Part shown: piece after piece, positions 58,132 to 64,000 of the stretch
Layout: the number at the start of each line of letters is the position of its first letter
How positions within the stretch are numbered: the stretch's first letter is position 1
NCBI GenBank assembly: GCA_016786465.1
Contig: JAEUWC010000030.1
Span: forward strand, 186,001 to 250,000
DNA: 64,000 bases
Origin: Bdellovibrionales bacterium
GTDB taxonomy: Bacteria > Bdellovibrionota > UBA1018
Direction of reading: 5' to 3'
Position numbers and translations under genes: made by a program
Notes under the pieces: generated by a model
Database searches by the model: none
Told to the model about the DNA's origin: nothing
The model's input: the letters and a program-made list of their open reading frames with translations, nothing else

Positions 58132-58740
58132 ATGGGCAATGTCGATCTTTGGCTACAAAAGCTGCACGCGCTTCAGGGACTTCCAGGGTATTCGCTTCTG
58201 TTTGTTTTGCTGGTCGGGTGCGGAATCGGATTGCCGATGAACGAAGACATCCTGATTTTGGCAGCGGCTTCGCTGACGCTATCGGGAATCTTTGATCCGG
58301 TGACCTTGATCGTCGTCGCGGGCGTGGGTGTCGTGGTCGGTGATTTTCTGATCTTTCATTGGGGTCGGAAATACGGAACCCGACTTCTTTCGACGCGTTT
58401 TGGATCCAAGATCGTCGACCCTAAAAAATTCGGTGATTTCCAAAAGAAGATGAAGGCCGCGGGACCGGCCTATCTTTTTACCACGCGATTTCTACCCTTC
58501 ATTCGAACGCCCCTGTTTTTCGCCGCTGGGACCCTGAATTACCCATACCGAAGTCTTTGGATTTACGATTCAATTGCCGCTGCAATCGAAGTCCCCTTAA
58601 TGGTCTATGCAGTGCGCGCGGTCGGTGGTAACTGGGAAAAAGTTGTTACCACCATTCGTGAATTTCAAAGCGGGGTTCTGCTTGTTGCAGCGGTCGTTTT
58701 TCTGTTTTTTGTTTGGCGTCAGTTTCGCCGCAGTCGCTAG
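58132..58740 (+). CDS. DedA-family membrane protein
   Basis: 202 residues. GCGIGLPMNEDILILAAASL, GDFLIFHWGRKYG, TTRFLPFIRTPLFFAAGTLN and about four or five hydrophobic stretches identify DedA/SNARE-associated (VTT) proteins, several of which are lipid-carrier (undecaprenyl-phosphate or PE) flippases. Start at the ATG at 58132; the frame is open to a TTG at 58096. Its 3' end overlaps the namZ start region. Confidence 0.9.
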   Translation: MGNVDLWLQKLHALQGLPGYSLLFVLLVGCGIGLPMNEDILILAAASLTLSGIFDPVTLIVVAGVGVVVGDFLIFHWGRKYGTRLLSTRFGSKIVDPKKFGDFQKKMKAAGPAYLFTTRFLPFIRTPLFFAAGTLNYPYRSLWIYDSIAAAIEVPLMVYAVRAVGGNWEKVVTTIREFQSGVLLVAAVVFLFFVWRQFRRSR

Positions 58741-59986
58741 CGCTGCCGGAGCCACCGCTGCGACCAGCGTTCAGGTCGGCCTGGATCGCCTAGACGAAGC
58801 CACTTTTCTAAGCACCCTGCAGGGCAAGCGCCTGGGCTTGGTCAGCCACAGCGTCAGCCAAACGTCTTCGCGTTCATCGAAACCCAACACCCACGCCGTT
58901 GATTGGATCAGCCAGGAACTGAAACTGGATCTGAAACTTCTTTTTGCCCCGGAACACGGGCTTCGATCGGTCGATGATTCCGACGGTGAAGATGGGATCG
59001 ACCCCAAGTCCGGGCTTCCGGTCATCAGTCTTTATAAAGTTTCCAAACGCGCGTTGGATGCTGCCGATTGGGCGCAAATCGATGTTTTGCTGGTGGATCT
59101 TCAAGACGTGGGCGTTCGTTACTACACGTATCCCAGCACAGTCGCGCTTTTGATCGATTCATTGCAAACCGCGCGCGCGGCAACGCCGGTCGGCCAGCCT
59201 GAAAAAGAAATCTGGATTCTGGATCGTCCGAATCCATTGGGTGGCGAAAAAGTCGAAGGCTCGCGTTTGGAATCTTCGTTGGCGCGTCACTTCATTTCGT
59301 TTTTTGAAATTCCCACCCGTCACGGAATGACGATGGGTGAAATCGCTAGGATGTATGTCGAAAAAATGGGTTATGAAAAACCCGGTACGTCGTCCGGACT
59401 TCGCGTGGTGAAGATGGTCGACTGGGATCGGTCTTTTTACTTCAGTGATACGGGGTTGAACTGGGTTGCTCCGTCACCGGCCCTTGTGACTGCCGATCAA
59501 GCTAAGCTGTATTCTGTTTTTGGGCCGCTGGAAGCGTTTGATCTTTCGGTGGGGCGTGGGTTGCAAAACGACCAAGCGTTTCGGCGCTTCGGTGCCCCTT
59601 GGATCACGACGAACGATGCCGCGATTTTGGCCGCGAATCTGAATGCGGCAGTCACCACGAAAGAACTTCGCTTTTCCCCGATCGGCTGGAAAGTCACGCG
59701 CGCAGCGCATGACGGCCAATGGGTGGAAGGCGTTGAAGTCACGATGGGAGATTTCAGTCAGGTGCAGACGCGTGAAGCCGCGATGCAAGTGGCGTCTGTT
59801 TTTGCGGATTTTTTTGGCGCGAAGTTAGCGCCAAATATCTGGGCGCCTAGGTATTGGGGAAGCCAAGGGCTTTTGGATTCAATTTTTAAGGTAACTGGAT
59901 CGAAGTCGATTTCGGATTCAGCGCTGCAGATCGAAAAAGAAGAAGCCGCCTTTTTGGTCGAAAGACGGCCTTTCTTGATTTACTGA
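58682..59986 (+). CDS. namZ: exo-beta-N-acetylmuramidase NamZ-like (DUF1343, GH171)
   Basis: 434 residues if started at the TTG at 58682, which gives a good signal peptide (LLQRSFFCFLFGVSFAAVAS). A longer frame begins at 58607 inside dedA. DUF1343 features: GKRLGLVSHSVSQT, FAPEHGLRSVDDSDGEDG, VDLQDVGVRYYTYPSTVALL, WILDRPNPLGGEKVEG and EIPTRHGMTMGEIARMYVE. The family removes terminal MurNAc from glycan ends in peptidoglycan recycling. It overlaps dedA by about 59 bases. The start codon is the uncertain part. Confidence 0.85.
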   Translation: MLQRSFFCFLFGVSFAAVASAAGATAATSVQVGLDRLDEATFLSTLQGKRLGLVSHSVSQTSSRSSKPNTHAVDWISQELKLDLKLLFAPEHGLRSVDDSDGEDGIDPKSGLPVISLYKVSKRALDAADWAQIDVLLVDLQDVGVRYYTYPSTVALLIDSLQTARAATPVGQPEKEIWILDRPNPLGGEKVEGSRLESSLARHFISFFEIPTRHGMTMGEIARMYVEKMGYEKPGTSSGLRVVKMVDWDRSFYFSDTGLNWVAPSPALVTADQAKLYSVFGPLEAFDLSVGRGLQNDQAFRRFGAPWITTNDAAILAANLNAAVTTKELRFSPIGWKVTRAAHDGQWVEGVEVTMGDFSQVQTREAAMQVASVFADFFGAKLAPNIWAPRYWGSQGLLDSIFKVTGSKSISDSALQIEKEEAAFLVERRPFLIY

Positions 59987-59992
59987 CGTTCG

Positions 59993-60349
59993 TTACTTGC
60001 GTTCTAATTTTTTGTATTCGGTCACACGATTAAGTTCGGGTTTGAATTCAAGGTTTTGCTGATCCAAGTATCCGTAAATCGATAGACGGGTCACCCGGTC
60101 ATTTGAAGAAAATGAATCAATTCTGCTTAAGCAGGTGATATCTAGAAAAAATCCACAGCTGTCGATCGAGCACATCCAATGTATTTGTTTCTCTTTCGGA
60201 GACATGCAGTCGACGTTTCTATCCGCTTCAAATTTTGAAACGGTTTCAACAACCGTTTGGGATTTCAAAATTTTTTCTGTTCCCGGGTCGGCTGCAAAAC
60301 TGCTGCTGATTCCAATCAGGGCTGCTGTTACGACGATCAATCTTTTCAT
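59993..60349 (-). CDS. small secreted protein
   Basis: 118 residues with a signal peptide (MKRLIVVTAALIGISSSFA). The mature part is about 98 residues with four Cys (VDCMSPKE, MCSIDSCGF, ITCLSR), probably two disulphides. No family recognised. Follows the next lipoprotein gene on the same strand by 18 bases. Confidence 0.7.
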   Translation of the reverse strand: MKRLIVVTAALIGISSSFAADPGTEKILKSQTVVETVSKFEADRNVDCMSPKEKQIHWMCSIDSCGFFLDITCLSRIDSFSSNDRVTRLSIYGYLDQQNLEFKPELNRVTEYKKLERK

Positions 60350-60367
60350 AACTTCATTTCTTTCCCT

Positions 60368-61087
60368 TTACGGGCAAGGATAAGTCGTTCCACTTGCTTC
60401 TTGGCAGTGATGAACCACGAACTGCATGTTCGACAGTGCCGTACAGGAATACGATACCGATGCGTCGTAGTTGAAACCGATCCGAAGAGCGCCTTCGTTT
60501 TCGATCACGATCTGTGATCCCGAATGCATCGGATAAGCTTTTGTTCCGTCCGAAGCGTACAAGCCGTGTGGGGTTGCGTTCAGACTGGTTTTCTTACAGT
60601 CGGTGAATACGAAGTTGCTGTTGGTCGCGGTGTAACCGCCCGAAGCAGAAAACACGACCTTGTCGCCAGGGCGAACATAAGAAGACGTCATCAAAGCGTT
60701 ACGGACTTGGCCGTAACCGCCGTAGTACTGACCTTGAGGGCTGTCAGGCGACAACCATGGAGCTGGGTTCTGTCCGATGCCGCTGTAACCTGCTAGTGGG
60801 TAGCAAATGTATTTCTGAAGGTCGCGCCCAGCGCTGTCTTTCACCATCGAAACCATTTGGCAGGAACTTAAAGGCCCGCCCGAACCTGGGCAGCCTGGCG
60901 AAAACGGATTCGCGAAGCAGGACTGGTTATTGTACCAAGACATTTGACCGTTGGTTGTTCCAACCGGAGCGGTGATCGGTGCTTTCGATCCGCATGCAGC
61001 CAGCGTTGCTGCGATTCCAAATGCAGCAAGCACGGCGCCCAAGCTTGAACGGTTCCACTTCAGATTCTTTCTTAGAAAAGTCTTCAT
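60368..61087 (-). CDS. lipoprotein of unknown function
   Basis: 239 residues. The N-terminus MKTFLRKNLKWNRSS and the lipobox ATLAAC (Cys32) mark a lipoprotein with a longish charged N-region. The mature protein is Gly/Ser/aromatic-rich with eight or so Cys (QSCFANPFSPGCPGSGG, VHHCQEASGTTYPCP) and a beta-rich middle (RPGDKVVFSASGGYTATNSN). It might be a small carbohydrate-binding sandwich, but I see no diagnostic motif. Confidence 0.75.
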   Translation of the reverse strand: MKTFLRKNLKWNRSSLGAVLAAFGIAATLAACGSKAPITAPVGTTNGQMSWYNNQSCFANPFSPGCPGSGGPLSSCQMVSMVKDSAGRDLQKYICYPLAGYSGIGQNPAPWLSPDSPQGQYYGGYGQVRNALMTSSYVRPGDKVVFSASGGYTATNSNFVFTDCKKTSLNATPHGLYASDGTKAYPMHSGSQIVIENEGALRIGFNYDASVSYSCTALSNMQFVVHHCQEASGTTYPCP

Positions 61088-61218
61088 ACCCGGTGGTAAT
61101 ACATGGACCGTGCCAGCTTAAGCTTTGGGGCCGTCCAGAAAAAGACATGAATATCAAATAGTTGTACGGATCACAGAAGGACGCTGACCAGAAAGAAAAC
61201 ACCGCTTTGTCTAAGCTT

Positions 61219-61247
61219 TTGACAGACGTCTAGGCGTTCGGTAGTGC
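61219..61247 (+). promoter_or_regulatory. tRNA-Leu promoter
   Basis: A perfect TTGACA (61219-61224), 17-base spacer and TAGTGC (61242-61247), 26 bases before the tRNA. The -35 is consensus, the -10 poor. Confidence 0.55.
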
Positions 61248-61272
61248 TAGCCCTTCCTGAAAATTTCTATGT

Positions 61273-61356
61273 GCCCAGGTGGTGGAATTGGTAGACACAC
61301 TCGTTTCAGGGGCGAGCGCCAAAAGCATGAAGGTTCGAGTCCTTTCCTGGGCACCA
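61273..61356 (+). tRNA. tRNA-Leu (anticodon CAG)
   Basis: 84 bases. Acceptor arms GCCCAGG and CCTGGGC pair, the anticodon stem CTCGT/GCGAG (one T-G) holds loop TTCAGGG (CAG), a class II variable arm follows, and the T arm is GAAGG-TTCGAGT-CCTTT. The 3' CCA is encoded. It reads CUG codons. The convergent lipoprotein gene stops ten bases past its end. Confidence 0.95.
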
Positions 61357-61365
61357 TTTCAAAAT

Positions 61366-62205
61366 CTACTGCTTGTCGCAAAAGCTCGTGCTGGTGGGGT
61401 CTCGAGACAGATAGCTATACGCGAAAGTCGAGCCCGTGGTCCGGACCAAATAGACATCCGAACCATCGCCCAATACGACGTGAACTTCAGATGAGCTTGC
61501 CGATACGACGTTAAATCCGCGCGAAAGTCCGGCACCACCCCAATCGATCAAGGCCCCTTTGTACGGGTCATAAAGAACCACTTTTCCCCACGGGCAAACA
61601 AAGACCATGTGCGCCCACGAATAAGTGCCACCTGATGGGCTGGGTACCGGAGTCGGGCTAGGTACGACAGCCGGGCTTGGCGTTGGGATCGGTATGGGAG
61701 ATTGCCCTGGGTAGGGCCCGCTTCCCATGGATATCAGTTCGCAGGGTCCTTGGGTTCCGCGACGCCACTGTCCGTAACTGAAAAAATTTCCCGTCGTGTG
61801 AGTCAGGTAGATCGGAGATTTGTCAGAATCATTCAAAAAAACTTCGATGTCATTCGGACGAATGTTCGTAACCAAAAGAGGCCGATTGTTGCCTGCCAGT
61901 GGACCCCAGTCGACCAACGCGCCGACATAGGGATCATAAAGTTCGACCTGGCCCCAAGGGCATTTGAATGAAAGCGGAGTATAAAGTGGAATGGTGCCGA
62001 CCGCCCCGCTGACGGGAACTGCAGTCGGGAGGACAAGTGGGGTTGTTGGGGTTGCAGGAGAAGCGCTCGATCCAGGAGTCGGGGCTGAAGATCTCTGGGT
62101 CTCGGGCCTAAGTCTTGAAGAAGTGATGGGTGACTTGGGTGGCTCTCCGCCACAAGCTGCCAAAACCAAACCTAGACCCAACAGTGGACTGATTTTTTGA
62201 ACCAT
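61366..62205 (-). CDS. lipoprotein with a duplicated CPWG domain
   Basis: 279 residues from the ATG at 62205; a longer frame lacks a signal start. The lipobox is LGLVLAAC. A Ser/Pro/Thr linker leads into two copies of a domain of about 75-80 residues: FKCPWGQVELYDPYVGALVD and FVCPWGKVVLYDPYKGALID, each followed by strands ending in a second Cys (GPCELI, SFCDKQ). A second Pro-rich linker (PIPTPSPAVVPSPTP) joins them. The domain is unknown to me. A surface binding role is plausible. Confidence 0.78.
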   Translation of the reverse strand: MVQKISPLLGLGLVLAACGGEPPKSPITSSRLRPETQRSSAPTPGSSASPATPTTPLVLPTAVPVSGAVGTIPLYTPLSFKCPWGQVELYDPYVGALVDWGPLAGNNRPLLVTNIRPNDIEVFLNDSDKSPIYLTHTTGNFFSYGQWRRGTQGPCELISMGSGPYPGQSPIPIPTPSPAVVPSPTPVPSPSGGTYSWAHMVFVCPWGKVVLYDPYKGALIDWGGAGLSRGFNVVSASSSEVHVVLGDGSDVYLVRTTGSTFAYSYLSRDPTSTSFCDKQ

Positions 62206-62271
62206 AGCTGACGCAGCGGGTAACACAAGCAATGCTTAGGCTCAAGCCTTGAGTATGCTAGGTTTTCTGCA

Positions 62272-64000
62272 ATGGCAGATAAGCATCGGGGCGGGTTTTC
62301 ATTCAAGGATCGTAGCGGCAAAGTGCATTCTATTGGAGCTCGCGGCGGCGGAGCAGCTGCCGAGGGCGCCGATAAAACGGCACCTAGCAAGGAATCCAAA
62401 GGCCGAAAGGAATCCCGCGACTGGGATCGTAAAGGCCGAAAAGCGAAGGGGACCGTCGGATCACGCAGGCCCGATCGATCGGATCGTGCCGAGCGGGGCG
62501 AACGGGCAGATAAGCCCAGCCGCGCAGAACGCAAAGAAAGAAACGAGCGCTTAAGTTTCGGAGACCGGCCAGTCAAGCGCGGTCGCGAAGAACGCAAAGA
62601 ACGCCCCAGCTTCGGCGGGGATCGCCCGCACCGTGGGGAACGGCCGCATCGCGGGGAACGCCCACACAACGGCGAAAAAAGATTCGGAAAAAAGTTCGGC
62701 GGCGAACGTGATCGTGCTCACGGCCACGGCCGTGACGATAAGAAAGCCAAGTCACCTTGGGGACCGGCACCCTGGGGAACCGAAAAGAAAGATCGTCCGG
62801 AACGTCATGGGCGCCCGGATCGAAAAGAGAAATCCCATCCCTGGCACGATAAGCGCGGACAACGTCGGCGCGATCGACATGAACCATCGGAAGTCACCGC
62901 CCAGACGGTCAAGGGAACGATCGACAAGAATCGAAAAGGTTTTGCTTTCCTGTGTTTTGATTCCGATCAGCTGGAAGACGCGTTCATTGCTCCACGCGAC
63001 GCCGACCGTTTTTTTCACGGCGACCGTGTTGAAGTTCGTATCGGAGAATCCGGAGACGTCATCGACATCACTGTATTGGAACATCGCTTTCGTGCTTTGG
63101 TGGGGCGTTACTTGCCTTTGCCTGCAGGCCGCGGAAAAGGTGGGTACGTCGTTTACGAAAGAAAGCGCGCGCAAGAGCGCCTTTACTGTCCCGAAGGATC
63201 CGCCACTGCTTCACAAGGCGACTGGGTTTTGGCCGAAGTCGAATTCGGCGACCAAGGGCCACTGGGAAAAGTGGTCGAAGTTTATGGGCGCGAATTACCC
63301 CCTAAAGCCGACATCGGAATGGTCGCCGGCGAATACAATCTGATCGAAATGCATTCTGACGAAGCTGATCGTGAAGCGCGTTCGTACAGCCTGGACGAAG
63401 AAGACATGAAAAGCCGGGGTCGCCAGGATTTTCGTCACATTCCTTTCATCACGATTGACGGCGAAACTGCGCGCGACTTTGACGACGCAGTTTACGTCGA
63501 ACGCGATCGAAGCGGGTATCAGCTTTGGGTCGCCATTGCCGACGTCAGTCACTATGTGAAGCCAGGTACTGCATTGGATGACGAAGCCCGGTCGCGCGGA
63601 ACTAGCGTGTACTTTCCTGAACGTGCGTTTCACATGCTTCCGCGCGCGTTGTCTGAAAACCTTTGCAGCCTTCGACCGAAAGAACCGCGATTGACGATGG
63701 TCGCGAAGATTGAAATCGATCGACACGGGCGCAAAGTGAAAACCGAAGTTTACGAAGGCCTGATCGAAAGCCGAAGGCGCGCGACTTACACTGAAATTGC
63801 GGCCGAAATGAAGCAGCACGGATCCGATACCCAGTGGGAATTCGCCCCACAGTTTGAATTGTACAAAATCTTGCGAAAGGCCCGAAACGAACGCGGGTCG
63901 ATTGATTTTGATTTGCCCGAAGCCGAAATGCGCGTGACCCCGGAAGGGGAAGTGGAATCGATCAAGATTCGAGAACGAAACGATGCTCACCGCTTGATCG
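62272..64000 (+). CDS. rnr: ribonuclease R, 3' end missing
   Basis: About 576 residues are seen before the window ends. From roughly residue 212 the RNase R body starts: cold-shock OB fold TVKGTIDKNRKGFAFL, then the RNB domain with catalytic acids in FITIDGETARDFDDAVYVE and AIADVSHYVKPGTALDDEAR, and YFPERAFHMLPRALSENLCS. Before it lies an unusually long Arg/Lys/Asp/Glu-rich N-terminus of some 210 residues with the tandem RPHRGERPHRGERPHNGE. The S1 domain is outside. 3'-5' exoribonuclease for structured RNA. The ATG at 62272 follows AGG at ten bases. Confidence 0.92.
   Translation, partial: MADKHRGGFSFKDRSGKVHSIGARGGGAAAEGADKTAPSKESKGRKESRDWDRKGRKAKGTVGSRRPDRSDRAERGERADKPSRAERKERNERLSFGDRPVKRGREERKERPSFGGDRPHRGERPHRGERPHNGEKRFGKKFGGERDRAHGHGRDDKKAKSPWGPAPWGTEKKDRPERHGRPDRKEKSHPWHDKRGQRRRDRHEPSEVTAQTVKGTIDKNRKGFAFLCFDSDQLEDAFIAPRDADRFFHGDRVEVRIGESGDVIDITVLEHRFRALVGRYLPLPAGRGKGGYVVYERKRAQERLYCPEGSATASQGDWVLAEVEFGDQGPLGKVVEVYGRELPPKADIGMVAGEYNLIEMHSDEADREARSYSLDEEDMKSRGRQDFRHIPFITIDGETARDFDDAVYVERDRSGYQLWVAIADVSHYVKPGTALDDEARSRGTSVYFPERAFHMLPRALSENLCSLRPKEPRLTMVAKIEIDRHGRKVKTEVYEGLIESRRRATYTEIAAEMKQHGSDTQWEFAPQFELYKILRKARNERGSIDFDLPEAEMRVTPEGEVESIKIRERNDAHRLI

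Noticed and set aside
1-64000. CRISPR array, insertion sequence, prophage or integron
   Set aside because: No regularly spaced repeats, transposase, integrase or phage structural genes were seen on reading the window.

Overview
The window looks like a chromosomal stretch of a Gram-negative, didermic bacterium with many secreted lipoproteins. Moderate GC content, very dense packing, frequent 4-base ATGA/GTGA gene overlaps, a HemC-HemD fusion in a complete haem operon, a giant vWA/RHS lipoprotein and several peptidoglycan-recycling genes would fit a Bdellovibrionota-like (predatory or predator-related) organism. That placement is inference from gene content, not a database result. No plasmid, phage or insertion-sequence signature is visible. 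No gene-free stretch exceeds 300 bases.

Left part (1-9908, minus strand): one haem biosynthesis operon reads hemA > hemC-hemD > hemB > hemL > histidine kinase > response regulator > hemE > hemN > hemG/hemY. Nearly every junction is a start-stop overlap, and a two-component system sits in the middle of the chain. It covers charged tRNA-Glu to protoporphyrin IX, so ferrochelatase is the only step not seen. It starts divergently from an RNase HI gene carrying a C-terminal hybrid-binding-like domain. rnhA meets the next gene at a large nested palindrome, a likely bidirectional terminator.

11-19 kb: a coiled-coil lipoprotein, a secreted protein, a delta-1-pyrroline-5-carboxylate dehydrogenase coupled to a short-chain dehydrogenase, then a plus-strand chain of PilZ protein, tadA and a DUF2079-like membrane protein.

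18.8-36.1 kb (minus strand): a surface-protein region with type II NADH dehydrogenase, several small lipoproteins and membrane proteins, an Ig-repeat plus FG-GAP propeller lipoprotein, two probable beta-rich secreted proteins, and a 2786-residue lipoprotein carrying vWA, Ig-like, NHL and RHS/YD repeats.

36.2-37.7 kb: a compact two-gene module, a Phd/YefM-type antitoxin-like protein and an AAA_14/DUF4143 ATPase with a nuclease-like C-terminus. Each gene is preceded by a perfect inverted repeat. This is the best candidate here for an uncharacterised regulatory or defence-type system.

37.8-46.2 kb: a DUF6941-like gene, then a probable minus-strand operon of phenylalanine hydroxylase with a long C-terminal extension, a DUF423 membrane protein, a transglutaminase-like protein lacking the usual cysteine, AmpG, TldD, a TldE-like partner and a secreted protein. 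A divergent 46-residue membrane protein and tRNA-Asn(GTT) with its own terminator follow.

46.6-54 kb: a DUF1801/YdeI protein, a secreted unknown, a PEBP-family protein, a medium-chain oxidoreductase, a DUF1460 amidase-like membrane protein, a double CheX phosphatase and a tail-specific protease.

54-56.2 kb: ribosomal proteins L24, L28 and S14 with a CobW/COG0523-like protein that has lost its GTPase motifs; a zinc or ribosome homeostasis cluster is suggested.

56.3-64 kb: YjbQ, a YdjM-type hydrolase, DedA, the exo-muramidase NamZ (DUF1343), three secreted or lipoprotein genes, tRNA-Leu(CAG), and the 5' part of an RNase R gene with an unusually long basic N-terminus, cut by the window edge.
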